In this document: piece by piece, positions 1 through 11,563 of the stretch
How the letters are laid out: each line of letters opens with the position of its first letter
How positions within the stretch are numbered: the first letter of the stretch is position 1
Source: Pleodorina starrii
Taxonomy: Eukaryota > Chlorophyta > Chlorophyceae > Chlamydomonadales > Volvocaceae
Reading direction: 5' to 3'
NCBI GenBank assembly: GCA_030267565.1
Contig: BRXU01000006.1
Coordinates: 4,080,001 to 4,144,000 of the forward strand
Length of the DNA stretch: 64,000 nt
Made by a program: the position numbers and the translations under genes
The notes under the pieces: generated by a model
What the model was told of the DNA's origin: nothing
Databases searched by the model: none
What the model saw: the letters and a program-made list of their open reading frames with translations, nothing else

Positions 1-600
1 GCACTCACATGCACTCACACGCACTCACACACACTCACACGCAATTACACGCATGCACACACACTCACACACTCTCACATGCACTCACACGCACCCACAT
101 GCACTCACCCGCACTCACATGCAGTCACCCGCACTCACATGCAGTCACCCGCACTCACATGCAGTCACCCGCACTCACATGCAGTCACCCGTACTCACAT
201 GCAGTCAAACGCACTCACACGCACTCCACGTACTAACACGCACTCACACGCACTTACACGCCCTCACACGCACTCACACGCAATCGTACGCACTCACACG
301 CACTCACATGCGCTCACACGCACTCACATGCAGTCACACCCACTCGCACACACGCAAACACACCCATTCACACACACGCACACTTGCATGCACTCACACG
401 CGCTCACACGCACCCACACGCATTCACACGCACACACACGCACTCACACGCACTCTCACGTACTCACACGCACTCTCACGTACTCACACGCACTCTCACG
501 TACTCACACACTCTCTCACACACTCACACACTCTCTCCCTCACTCCCTCACTCCCTCACTCCCTCACTCCCTCACTCCCTGCCTCACTCCCGCACTTTCA
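1..600. repeat. CA-rich minisatellite (CACTCACACG-type units)
   Basis: About 600 bases of degenerate 10- to 12-base units of the form CACTCACACG or CACTCACATG, grading into CTCCCTCA units after about 530. The His/Thr/Ser-rich open frames across it are a by-product of the repeat having no stop codons. The window edge cuts the array, so its full length is unknown. Confidence 0.9.
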
Positions 601-624
601 CGCACTCCCTCACTCCCTCACACG

Positions 625-1430
625 GACCAGGTGCAGAACTATGTCTACCCCGTAGTTGCACTCTTGTCCCACCCGCTTGCTTTCCGGCTCGTAATTTGCA
701 TCCTTCTATTCTATATGGTGTTTGCTTTCTATATTTTTTGTTCTTAGGTCGCCATTACTTGGTTCGCACGAGTCAGGTCCACGGTTTCGCGAGTCCACTA
801 GGGTCCACTTCACAAAGCCTCTTCCCACCCAGAATTTCATGTCATATGATACCTGTAAACCATTTATTGAACGGCCCATTTTCGGGGCCTTTTGGCGGCG
901 CGCGCTGCATAGTCGACTTGCCATGGACACTTGTCGCCCACTTTGCACAGCCGCGCACGCTCCTCCGACTCGGAAAATTGGCGCTAACAATAGCAAATGC
1001 AATCTCCTGAAAATTTCTGACTCTCGCACACTGACCAGGTGCAGACTATGTCTTCCCGTTAGTTGTACGCTTGTCCCACACGCTTGCTTTCTCGCTCGTA
1101 ATTTGCATCCTTCTACTCTAAATGATGTTTGCTTTTAACATCTTTTGTTCTCAGGTCGCGGTTACATGGTTCACACGAGTCGGGTCCACGGTCGCGCGAG
1201 TCTACTTTTGCAAGCGCGTCTCTTTCCCACCCAGAATTTCATGTCATATGATCCCTGTAAAACGTTCTATTGAACGGCTAATTTTTGGGGCCTTTTGGCG
1301 GCGCGCACTGCATCGTCGACTTGCCATGGACACTGGTCGCCCACTTTGCACAGCCGCGCACGCTCCTCCGACTCGGAAACTTGGCGCTAACAATAGCGAA
1401 TGCACTCTCCTGAAAACTTCTGGCTGCCAA
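625..1430. repeat. Tandem duplication of a ~400-bp unit
   Basis: Two adjacent copies, about 625-1020 and 1033-1430, each start with GACCAGGTGCAGA and share blocks such as CCCACCCAGAATTTCATGTC and GGGGCCTTTTGGCGGCGCGC. They differ by scattered substitutions and small indels (roughly 10 percent by eye). No protein-coding frame is conserved between the copies. Origin unknown; it could be part of a non-autonomous element. Confidence 0.8.
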
Positions 1431-2149
1431 AGCCCTGAGCGCCCTACTTGACGTGTGACAGACGGCTCACAATTATGGGGTCGTATCCCTCCGCAATCTT
1501 CGATTGCTCCGGGAACATTTGAGTGGGGTAAGGCCTCCGCTTCTCTAGCTACGCTAGAGGCGCTACGGCTACAGGGCGGGGCCCCCCTGGGCGCTTCGCG
1601 CTGGGGCCCCACCCAAAAAATGTACAATAATACATTTTACTAGTTTGACGTGGTTTTCGGCGTGATGCGCCTCAGGATGGGTTTTGGGCCCCAGGCAGGT
1701 ATGCCAACAGTCTACGCGGCTCCTAGCTGCGTGACTGTGAGACGGCAACCAAAAGTATCATCGGTTAATAATCCTGTAAAAATCAGATCCTTTACAATCC
1801 TATACTTGGTGGTGCCATTTAACGGGCTCCCTAATCGGTAATAAAATGTACCGTAACCGTTAGTGGCTGTTGAAGTTATAAGCTTTGCCCAGTGATCTAG
1901 GGGAACTTCGTTGCACGTAGGGCCGGCTGGCGAGCCTATTGTTGAAATTCACATTTCAACAGGCTTCGAACGCACAAAAGCTGCTCGGGCCGGGAAGCAG
2001 CCTTTTCAGTTGCCATGCCGCGGTGCTTGGCACAGCGGGGCACTAACAACGTTCATTTTTACTCTTTTCATAACTCATAATTTATGTTACATATTTTAGC
2101 TCCGTATTCTTTAAATACTCGCTCCAGGATGTCGGCCAAAGTGAGCATA
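1431..2149. other. Non-coding stretch, no gene seen
   Basis: Lower-GC sequence without a credible ORF. It holds two small imperfect hairpins: a GGGGCCCC-based one around 1577-1612, and TGTTGAAA/TTTCAACA near 1940-1965. Nothing else is recognised. Confidence 0.5.
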
Positions 2150-2176
2150 CATCTTCGCGACGAAGTCGCGAAGATG
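2150..2176. repeat. Perfect 12-bp inverted repeat
   Basis: The arms CATCTTCGCGAC and GTCGCGAAGATG are separated by GAA. It is followed by a short run of AAGATGCGCG and AGATGCGCG units leading into the next, longer hairpin. Confidence 0.85.
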
Positions 2177-2206
2177 CGCGAAGATGCGCGAGATGCGCGA
2201 GATGCG

Positions 2207-2280
2207 AAGTGCTCCAGTTATGTTAGGGACCGACGACAAGTGCAAGCTTGTCGTCGGTCCCTAACATAACTGGAGCACTT
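2207..2280. repeat. Perfect 34-bp inverted repeat (hairpin)
   Basis: Arms 2207-2240 and 2247-2280 are exact reverse complements around the 6-base loop TGCAAG. If transcribed in either direction it would fold into an uninterrupted 34-bp duplex. See the hairpin finding for interpretation. Confidence 0.95.
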
Positions 2281-2318
2281 ACGACACAAGACAACGGGGA
2301 TTTTCGCCGTGTCGTGGC

Positions 2319-2496
2319 CCACAATTTATACACATGACAGCGAGCCTGCGGCATCTTTGGGCCGAGCAGGTAGGGGCCCCCAGACGTGCTGATGGTACTC
2401 CACGCATGAGCATGAAGTACCATCAGCACGTCTGGGGGCCCCTACCTGCTCGGCCCAAAGATGCCGCAGGCTCGCTGTCATGTGTATAAATTGTGG
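2319..2496. repeat. Perfect 81-bp inverted repeat (long hairpin)
   Basis: Arms 2319-2399 and 2416-2496 are exact reverse complements over 81 bases with a 16-base loop. The match ends abruptly on both sides. Perfect arms mean either recent formation or continuing homogenisation. It could be a small-RNA precursor (Chlamydomonas makes miRNAs and siRNAs from long hairpins), a folded-back transposon end, or a replication palindrome. The sequence alone does not decide. Confidence 0.95.
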
Positions 2497-4896
2497 TTTG
2501 AACCATTCCTGCTGGCCCTCTTTCTCATCCGTACTACACGATCGGACAGTTGGATGTCTGCCGTACGTGTCATGGCAGCGGGCCGACAGCGTCGGGAGCC
2601 CAGGGGCGGGCTACAGGGGCCGCCATGGGCCGGTCGAGAGGCGCAAGCTGTCCGGCTTGCGATTTCCGATTTCTGGTGTCAGCCATCATGACACGATGTC
2701 GCTGTGTTGGGCAATTACTGCGAAGGCCCGCCATCCTATCCTTCCACGCAGCAGCGCTTGGGGATCAGCGCTTGGTGCTTTGTATCGTAGGTCCCTCGTT
2801 CTGGAGGTCTCGTCCGGCGGCGGCGACGTCCAACCGGCCAACCGGCTTTCAATGCCGCACCGGCTCCTTGTTGACGAGTGCAGCGGAAGGTGATTGATTG
2901 GTGCACGACTAGGGCAGGCCTGTCTGGGCCCACAAGCATCTCCCGCACCACGTCACTCATCTATCTACGCTCTTTCTTCGCCCATATCGGGAGCTATCGG
3001 CTGACGGTACCATAACTCGGCTGGGGACGATTGTTGGCGACGGGTGCCCCGAAACCTAAAGGCAGGTAGGCCTCATGGTTCACCGTTCGCGTACCCCACG
3101 GCCCCGTACGACGGCTGCGGCCCTATGCTAGCTGCTGTACGACGGGTGCAGTCCCACGACGCCGTACGGTGGGTGTAGTCCCACGTCGCCGTACGATGGG
3201 TGCGGGGCACCACCGCCCTTCGACGGGTACCTCGTCCCCCCCGCCAACAGCCCCCCTGATGAGATCATGAGAGCCCCTGTGCCACCGGTTGCATATATAT
3301 GGAGGTGGAGGTGGAGGTTTGTGCACCGCCATATCGACACAACATGCGTGTTCGTTGCCGTTGCAGTTTCCAAAAGCTGCTTTTAGTTGGCGGGATTTTC
3401 AGCTCTTTGTCGTACGTGGGCTCGTGGGGCGCTTGGACTGGCGTGGACTGGAGCGGACTCGTGTGCGCGGGTCTCGTTACTTATCGTACCTGGTACAGTG
3501 GGCTCCAGAGCCCGGGAAGGGTTTCGGAGCCAGCAGGCGGTCTGCCGGCCGTGCACTGCAGCGGAAGCGAGCCCCGCCCCCAAGTGGGCGGATTAGAAAC
3601 CCGCGGTCACGGGGCGGGGGGTTTACACGCACTTGATCTTGTGTGCCGCTGGGGAAGTTCCATTCTTCCATATCGCGGGCGGGAGGGACCCGCAAACGGG
3701 GGTTGGCCGTTATTAGTCAGCAGCTCGCCACTGCGGTGCGACACATCAAGGTAATGTACTGGCTGGCTGGCTGGCTGACTGGCTGGAGCCGCGGTGTGGT
3801 ACGTACGTAAAGGGTGCACGTAAAGGGTGCGGGGCGGTGCGGTGCAGTGCACGGGAAGGGATGCTGCGAGGCTGGACCGAAAATAAGGGTTTAGGGTTTT
3901 GGAGTGGCCTCAGGCGACCGCACGCGGGCGCCGGAGCCATCCGTCATGTTGTCCGAGATTGGCGCGTGCGGGCATGGAACTGCAGGTGGCACTATCGCAG
4001 GCCCGCCCTCCGCGGTTTGGGCTTGGCTGTGACCGTACGTAAATATGTACCGGCGACCCTCTCAGGGACCACTGCAAACCCATTCATTCAATGTTTCTAT
4101 CCTAAGGCTAAATGTGAGAAAGCTGATCCCTCACTTTTGATGACGGGGATCGCTGATCAGGTCTTGTAACAAGGTAAAAGGGTTAAATGCACGTTCAGGC
4201 GTGATTGATAATGTGGAAGTGCAACAAATTAGGAATCTATAGGAATCCAAAACGCATCCCGTCGACATCCATGGCCGTCTCTGGAGTTTCAGTCGGTATG
4301 CGGGCTTGAAGGTATAATGTCGATCGACGCCTTATTTTGCAAAGCTGTAAGGACTTGCCAACAAGAACCGTTGGTAAGATTGAAATATATCTTGTGCGTA
4401 TCCTCTTATCCCTCTTATCCAACGATCGACTTTTCGCTTTTTGGCGCCCTCCAATGCCTACTACCTACTACATCTGTCAATACCACTACTACCGCCGCTC
4501 ACTAACACCCATCGCGGGATCCATATAAACCCTACAACATGTTTGTCAGCGTTGACTTGAAATTTGATGTTGCATGTAGACTACGCGGCTTGCGGACATA
4601 ACATGCGTGTCCGACCCGAGTCGGGCGGCTGCAGTTTGCCCGACGCATATGGCACTCACATGGACATGCGCGTGCAGGATGTCCGACTCCCTTACGCCAT
4701 GCCGCAACATTAAAAGCCCAGCGGCCCCCTCAAACTCAAACTCAATCTGTCGTGCGTGGGCGATTGTACGTGTTCGTTACACCCAGACCGCGCGGTCTGC
4801 AGAACGTTCAGCGTTTACGTTTTTAGTCGGATTGCATCTGTGCAGTTCCGACCGCGCTTTCAAGGTTTTAACTGAAAAGATACTGGTATCTAAGGC
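2497..4896. other. Intergenic region upstream of the carbonic anhydrase gene
   Basis: No gene is supported. It contains a degenerate ~33-bp tandem run around 3120-3240 (units ending in CCGTACGRYGGGTG), a GGCTG microsatellite at 3757-3785, and a single TTTAGGG-like telomeric word near 3890. A plus-strand open frame at 2550-2897 starts with a CRTCHGSG motif resembling one DnaJ-type zinc knuckle, but it has no partner repeats or splice context and is not called as a gene. Confidence 0.5.
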
Positions 4897-4902
4897 TATA
4901 TT
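4897..4902 (+). promoter_or_regulatory. Possible TATA box of the carbonic anhydrase gene
   Basis: TATATT lies 78 bases upstream of the start codon at 4980, in the AT-richer part of the upstream region. The position is plausible for a short 5' UTR. No other promoter evidence was found. Confidence 0.3.
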
Positions 4903-4979
4903 GTGTTAATCGCCGTGAAGAGTTCCGGGATCGAAGGTCGGCCGGGCTGACCGCGCGCACCGCAAGGCAAGGCACAAAT

Positions 4980-7900
4980 ATGGCAATAATGGGCTCAGCC
5001 AGGCTCGTCGTGCTTCTGTGCGCTTTCGCCGTGTACATCGTCTTTGAGCCGGCCGCTGCGTGCATCTACAAGTTCGGGACCTCGCCGGACTCCCTGGTAC
5101 GTCTCGCAGTGGCGGCGCGAATGAACTCGCAGACTGCCAGAGCGAGTGTCGCTGTGGAACCCGTATTTCCTATATTCGTGGCGAATAATTTGATTGTGAT
5201 TGCTTTCCGCTGCATGGTTGCTGTCATCGGTTACCGAACGGGGCGGGCTTTTGGCGTACGTAAGGTGTTTGCTTGCTCGTTGGCCGCGCAAGACGACGGC
5301 GGGGAAGTCTGTCAACATCGGAATGACGTTCGTTCGCTGGACTTGGTTTTCCTGACTGCGGCGGCTCGCGGTCTCGTTAGCGTTAGCTTTACGCACGTCG
5401 TTAGTGTATGGTAGTTACTGCTGCTGATGGCTGTCGCTGTTGTCGCTATGCCTGCCCGCGTCATTCACCCATCCACCCACGCAGTCGTCGCCGCACGGCG
5501 GGACTCACTGGGATCATGGCATGAATGGAGACGACTGGTAAGACTTCCTGCCTTTGGTTGCGCGCTGCTGGTACTGGTGTCGAGCTGTCGACGGCGTCGT
5601 TGTGGCTTATTGTTAGTGTGCGCTTACACTCGCATACTTCGCATTTTGGGACGATGCCCGCCCCCAGAGTTTTGGCAATCAGTAGATATTTGGATCCTGC
5701 TGTTGGACACGCAGCTAGCCGCCCTAGGCCGCCCTCGTTCGTTGCCGTAGACCAATGTTGTGTTGTTTCGCCGGTGCGTGGTCTCTTTGTCTTAGGGCCG
5801 GCCTGGACGCAAAGGGCAAGCCGTGGAGCTGCCTGACTGGTCTCCGACAGAGTCCGATCAACGTGCCGCACATGAGCGAGATCGGTAAGGGAGTCCATGG
5901 TGTGAGACACGCTGTGAAGCGGAAATGCGGTACCTTCTACCTTCTCCCCCCTGTCTGCTTGCGGGCCTCGGCCCTCCATCCGCTGCCCGGCTGCCCTGTC
6001 GTCATCCGCGCTCTCTTCCCTTTGGACAGCGCTACCGTGGGAGCCCCGCCTAATGGAATGCCTATGTTGATTTCACGAATGCCCTTGATAAATATTGCAA
6101 CATTGTGTGTAATAATAATATGCTAAGGCTGTGGTGCTTTATGTCGCCTTCGCCACCGCGGCACGCACTCCTTCACATGCAGATGTTCGGGGCAGCCGGG
6201 TTCCTCGCCAGCACAAGACGAGCTGGAACTATCCGAACCTCGTTTCTAACGGAAGCAACATTGAGGTGATTAACAACGGCCACACCATTCAGGTCGAGTG
6301 GCTGTCGCCCTACGGTGCCGACGTGCAGATCGTCGTGCCAGGTACGCCTTCCTCCTTACCATAAAGCTCTAGCTGTATATTAGGATTATAGCAAAATGCA
6401 GTGCACGGCCAGCCAGCTGGCCCGTTGGCTCTCCTCTTGAACAGTCTGGAGCCCCCACGGAAAACTGAAAGAATCACACACAAAATTAAATACTAAGATA
6501 GCATAAGGCAAACAAAGTCAACTTCTATACTTATATGAAATATGACTAATGCCATACCGTAAGTCTGGGCTGGCTCTAATTCCTCCTAATCGACAACCGG
6601 TTGCGCATCTTACTATTTTTATGTTTTGCAATACAGGTGTCTGCCGTCAGCATTCCTTGTCCCTTCCAGCCCCGCGAGCCCGCCAGTCCGCCCCTGTCCG
6701 CCACATCAGCTTAGCTTAATTCTCAAACTTTGCGCCCATCCCCATCCACTTGTTCCGCAGTTAAGCAGAGCAATACGACGACGGTGACGGCCGTGTTGGG
6801 CATGGCTGACGATGAGCAGGCCACCAAGGTGCACGCGACGCCGCTTCAGTTCCACTTCCACGCCAACTCGGAGCATCTCATCGGCGGTGAGTGAGGACTG
6901 AAGACAAGAATGAGATATTGAGGATGAGCATGGGAATGTAAATCAGGACGGGGTTGGGAAGGAGTGTGTGGGTGTCTGATGGGCGGTCAGACGGTCGGGC
7001 GATCGGACGGGCCCCGGAACGCGGCTATCCCCATTTCTTGGTCGCGACGCGCCGCTAGACGCTGCGCGGCGGCTATCACATGAGGGCCCCCGCTGCACGC
7101 CACACCCACCGTACAAACTTCCACCACCACCACCACCATCGCCATACCATGGCCCCCCACACGGCCTAGCGCCGTGTATCCGAGCGCCGGAAGTTGGGTT
7201 GCCTAAGCCATAGTCGCAAGCTCACAACCAACCGCTCCCGCCGCCCTCCCTTTCCCTGTCTTCTCTCCTCTCTCTCCCCCGCCCACTGCTGCCCGCAGGC
7301 CGGTACTTCCCACTCGAGATGCACATCGTGCACCGAGTCACGGAGCTGCCCGCCTGCGCCGCCGCCGGGGGCTGCTACTCCGTCACGGGCATTCTGTTCG
7401 AGCTCTCGGAGGGCGGGGACAACCCCCTGCTGGACTCGATTTGGGCCGCAATGCCGATGCGTGAGGGGGTGAGCGATGAAGCTTGAACCCTTGCGTGAGG
7501 GGTGGCGAGGGGAGCGGAGGGGGTGATGAGCTTCTGGATCAGAGAGGGCGGGGGGAAGGGGGGCGGTTGCAGAACGTGGGCCGCGGAGGGGTAGGTATTC
7601 GTGTCGGTGCTCTTGACGTACGGTATGCGTGCGCGGACAGCCGGGCAGCCCGGGCAGCCTTCAGGGGACCGCAAGCCCTAGCAAACGCCGCGCGTGGGAT
7701 AAAGCGTCAAGCAGAGCCGAGACGTAGTCGCCCTTGCCGCGCCCTGATCGGCTTTTCCTGCGGAGCGCGGGAGGGAGGCGGCAGTTGGGGCACCGGATTT
7801 GACGGCAGTGTTCATCGTCGTTGGCGCGATAAGGACCGGAAATAGCCCGTAACTTAGTAGTCCGAGACAGCCCATAACGTGAGCGACGCGACCCGACGCC

Positions 7901-9869
7901 TGAACGATCTGTCCGATCGATCTGCCCGACGCAGGCCATCAACTACCTTCCCGCCGGCGCGGAGATCAAGCTGGGGAAGCTGCTGCCACCGCACGGGGCC
8001 CGCAACTACGTCACCTACGAGGGCAGCCTAACCACACCGCCTTGCAGTGAGGGCCTGCTGTGGCACGTGATGCTGGAGCCGCAGCCCATCAGCCATGCGC
8101 AGGTATGTGTGGGGTAGGCACGGACTGCGGAGGGGGATGTGCTGGTGTATGTTGCTGTACGTCAGTACGACATTACGGCGAAAGGAGAAAGCTGGCACGA
8201 TAAGAGCGGCACTCGGTAGAGGTCACCGGCGCTCCCGGTGATACCGTAGGTTCCCGATTCCAGGCTTGCTTTGTGACTACTGACGGTTATCGTTGCCGTA
8301 CTGTACGACACACACGCGCTCGCAGTGGGCCAAGTACCAGCGTGCGATCGGCTATAAGGACTGCAGCGCCGCCAACGCGACCGCCCCCGGGGAGCACGCC
8401 CACCACCACCGCCATCACCACCGCCGTCTGTTGGCGGCGGCGGAGCCGGCCGGTAACCCCGACGACTGTGAGTCTGGGCGGGTCACTGTCCTTGGGGCCG
8501 AGAGCGGGCAGCGTGGGGAGTTAACGCAGCCGGGATCCAGGATCCGGGCATCCTCGCGAACCGCTTCAGGAAATCATTGGCCCCGGGAGGCCCAGTTGCG
8601 TCAGGAAGCTGCCCCCTGTGCCACAACCCCGACTCCGGGGGGCATATCCTGGGTGGCTGCCGCCACCCACGGATGCGCGCTCTATACATTCTTCGGCACA
8701 ATCAGGCGGTTCAAACCATCACCAGTACGCTCGCTCGGGGAATCAACGGGGGCTGCTACACGGTCATGGACGCCTGCCCCGCAGACGACCGGCCGGACTA
8801 TGTAGCAGGCACAAGACTACCGCACTGGCTGCTCCCAAACACCCCGGAGGAAGAACGGCTCAAAATGCGCCCCGATCTACTCCTCATCCCTAGCATCCCT
8901 CTCAACGAGGCACAAGAGGCCGAATACATGGGACCTCCGGACCCCAGTCAACACACCGTGCACATCATAGAAATAGGATACACAGCAGATACCAACCACA
9001 AGCAGAAACAACACGACAAAGCCCTCCAACATACCGAGCTAGCCCAGCTCCTCACGAAGGAGGGATGGAAAGTTTGCTACACAGCACAGGAGGCCATCAG
9101 CCTAGGCTTCGCCGGTACCATCCGAAAAGACTTACGCCCCCTTCTCCGCACCCTAGGGGCGGGCAGTGAAGCGGCCAAAACATGCTGCCATGACCACGCC
9201 GTCCGGGCGCTCAACAAGATTGTGATCACCCGGCGGCAAATGGAACGCGCCCCGCACGAGACGCAACAGCAGACGGGCACATAACCAACACATACTCGTT
9301 CTCAACCCCCACCGCGGTGGCGGGGGAGGACTGGGACCGGGGAAACCCGTCACCCCACCTCCTCTGCTCCCTTAACCCACGCCTCGGCCTCCGGTCGGGC
9401 GTATTATTATTATTATTATTTTATTTTCCGGGCATCAGGAGAATGCTTTGGGTTTGGGCGCTCAAGAGCCGACACGTGTGCTCCCCCGGGAGAGGGAGAT
9501 GTAACGCGACGGGCAGCGGGCGAGCGGGTTACTGGGGGCTTCCCGGTGTTTCCTGGCTTGATGGCAAGACCACAAGAGGGAGCAAAGCGGAGCGCCCCCT
9601 GCCGTTGCTTCTGTTTGGTGCGTTCGTCCCGATAGAGAGCGTTTTTGGTGCCATGCTAGTGCCGGTACCGGTGTACCGGTGATTGAAGGCCGCACCCTCT
9701 CAACCCAATCGTGGTGCTCGCCTTCCCCCTTCATTTCGCCCTTTCGCTGACCTACCTTTTGTCGTGCGTGCACGCAGACACATGCAAGCTCGTCGCGTAC
9801 GGCTACAACTACCGCTCCTCTCAGAAGCTGTACGGCCGTGTTCTCAAGTACGCGCGCGCTCATGCTTAA
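4980..9869 (+). CDS. CAH1: Periplasmic alpha-type carbonic anhydrase, CAH1/CAH2-like
   Basis: Interconverts CO2 and bicarbonate outside the plasma membrane to feed inorganic-carbon uptake. Exons: 4980-5096, 5485-5537, 5796-5884, 6183-6341, 6761-6886, 7299-7468, 7935-8102, 8326-8467, 9778-9869; 371 aa, close to the ~377 aa of Chlamydomonas CAH1. A signal peptide (residues 1-27) is followed by CIYKFGTSPDS, as in CAH1. The family block HWDHGMNGDDW and QSPIN come next. Zinc ligands H171, H173 (FHFH) and H190 (EMHIVH) are present, as is TTPPC (271-275). A His-rich linker, HHHRHHHRRLL (320-330), matches the region removed when the CAH1 precursor is cut into large and small subunits. The small subunit holds NYRSSQKLYGR. 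N-glycosylation sequons are NGS, NTT and NAT. All splice sites are GT-AG. Low-CO2 induction is inferred from the family only. The last intron carries a LINE insertion. Confidence 0.93.
8553..9426 (+). mobile_element. 5'-truncated LINE in the last intron of the carbonic anhydrase gene
   Basis: The 874-bp insert is bounded by the 10-bp target duplication TCCGGGCATC (8543-8552 and 9427-9436). It ends in an (ATT)n/TTTT tail at about 9400-9426, the expected 3' end of a target-primed retroelement on the plus strand. It carries only the C-terminal part of an ORF2-type protein, consistent with 5' truncation. It sits in the same orientation as the host gene, within the intron after exon 8. Confidence 0.85.
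8577..9284 (+). pseudogene. LINE ORF2 C-terminal fragment (zinc knuckle plus endonuclease-like domain)
   Basis: An open frame of 235 codons without its own start or RT domain. It begins with a CCHC-like knuckle, CPLCHNPDSGGHILGGC followed by RHPRMRALYILRHN, typical of the zinc segment that follows the RT in many LINEs. After it, RPDLLLIPS, HIIEIGYTAD and an HDKALQHTELAQLL stretch fit the layout of a PD-(D/E)xK restriction-like endonuclease, as in R2/R4-type or dual-endonuclease LINEs such as Dualen from Chlamydomonas. That assignment is by eye. The frame has no internal stop, which agrees with recent insertion. Confidence 0.65.
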
Positions 9870-11475
9870 CTGGCAGGTCCGTCCATGCCCGGCCCGCCTC
9901 CCTCACTCCTGTCGTGTTTCGGACATTGTACGGCGGCGGCGGCGGTGGCTACACACTCGTGGCTTGTGGCTTGGTGACTTAGTGACCTACCAGATTATCT
10001 CGGCAGGTGGTGTTGTCAAGATGTAGGTGTTTGTTTCAAAACGTTTCGTTGCCTTTTGGTGGGACAGCAGAATACTGGGCCGTTTCGACCGACGGTTGCC
10101 TTCCCGCTTGTGGCCTGAGTGCTGACGATTCTCGAGTGCTAATAACCAGTGCCCAAACTTCGTTAAGCATGCGCTGCCGTTTTTTGGGCGATGCATGGGC
10201 GCGTCAGGAGTTCGCTCGCGCCTAGCTCAGCGTCGCGAGATTTGTTGCCTGTACAGGCACGCCAGCCATGCAGGCAGGAGAGTGGCGGCGCGCGGTTCGT
10301 TGGCCTCCCGCATGAGCTGCACGGCAAATGCATGTCATGGGAATGCAAGCTTGCCGTACCGTACCGCAGTCACATGCGACGTACGGCCTGCCCTCTAGTA
10401 CGCATGGTACGCATAGCTACCGCTGCTGCTGCGTGATGTGGTGGTCGTGGTTTGTTGGATTGGGTTTTAAGGATCATAGCAATACAAAAGCCATTGCCAA
10501 CAAGTACCGTACCTTGACGAGCTGGTTTGCCGGCAGGGTTCATCTACCAAGCACCAACCCCACTCAATGATCGGGATTCCGAGAAGCGCCGGTTTTGCTT
10601 TTGCTTTGGTACTGTGAAGAGTTGCGGAGACTTCGGGAGGCCTGCTGCAGTTTTGAATAATGTCGTCTGGGCCTGAGGACGTGTTGAAGGATGCTTCAGA
10701 TGAGAACCGGGGTGGAGACCGTAAGAACTGCCCGGAGGGCGACCGCATTTCGAGCAATAAAAATGAGCGGTTTGTGATGATGAGATGCTGGGGGCGGGAT
10801 GGAGAGGCCCGAGTGGTCCTGCCCTAGGATTTGCCCTTTCGGGTTGAAAACACTGCTAACAGTATTGGCAGAGTGGAGGAGCTGTTTTTTTGCTCGCGGT
10901 CACACTTGCCGCGATTTTGTTCTTCCGTCTGTGATTTTCTATCGCCGTTAATTTCCCCCGGAGCGCCGCCGGCGCCGGCGGGCCGCGTGCGCCGGGCATG
11001 GACGGATGGCGGCTCCCGGAGCTACCAGTGGACTTTGGGCGTTGATGGGCTGAGCCAGGCGACACAATGGCGTGTGTGGGTTACATGATGATACGATGGG
11101 CGTTGTGGTTTATTTATGGGTCAAATAACGATAGGGCGAGCGGCCTGAGTGCGACAGGGTTGCCAGGGCGTGCATCTTCGAGAGCGATGAGCGAGACGCA
11201 TACTCTGTTCTGTGGGAATGTCGGTAAGGGCTGCAGGCAGGGATGGCTGTTGCGAAGGATTAGAGGATGAACTAACCGTTGGTTGTTGCTGCTGTTGCTT
11301 TTACAGTTGGCGGTCGTTGTAGTGATTGTTGTTAAAATTGGCCCACGTGAGAGAAGTGCCAGTAGGCCAGCTGGCCGTGCACTGAAGCGGAGACGATTGT
11401 GTCCATGGTCATCAGGCTAATTGTACAGATCGTGCGTGCCGTATGCGACAAGTACGGCTCGAGATACACAACCTT
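9870..11475. other. Region after CAH1-like gene; no gene recognised
   Basis: Contains the 3' UTR of the upstream gene and non-coding sequence of mixed composition. A 56-codon open frame at 10660-10827 and a short frame around 10970-11088 (SYQWTLGVDG) have no recognised relatives. I searched for other carbonic anhydrase exons (FHFH, TPPC, QSPIN, signal peptide) and found none, so the second carbonic anhydrase downstream has no visible 5' part here. Confidence 0.5.
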
Positions 11476-11563
11476 ACACAACGAAGGCGGCATGTGGGCC
11501 TTACTTGCGGTGCTTTCGTGTTGTGGAGAGAAATATAATGCAAAGAGGAATGCTGTGTAATCG
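11476..11563. repeat. Direct repeat, left copy (flanks old LINE remnant)
   Basis: An 88-bp segment starting ACACAACGAAGGCGGCATGT is repeated at 12800-12888 with about five differences, including one single-base indel. The pair encloses the RT-bearing remnant at 11564-12799. It is therefore a candidate long target-site duplication, older than the 362-bp one at 15.7/24.5 kb. Confidence 0.8.

Noticed and set aside
9..747. His/Thr/Ser-rich ORFs at the start of the window
   Set aside because: Translations of the CACTCACACG repeat in three frames; no protein-like composition outside the repeat.
1577..1612. GC-rich hairpin as an intrinsic terminator
   Set aside because: Imperfect arms in a eukaryotic spacer; no adjacent gene and no basis for a bacterial-type terminator.
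4352..4358. GACTTGC as a low-CO2 enhancer element (GANTTNC) for the CAH1-like gene
   Set aside because: A five-base constraint is expected by chance every ~1 kb; one hit 620 bases upstream is not support.
10970..11088. SYQWTLGVDG... as the HWDHG exon of the second carbonic anhydrase
   Set aside because: Only the tryptophan-glycine spacing is reminiscent; the neighbouring exons and a matching donor phase are missing.
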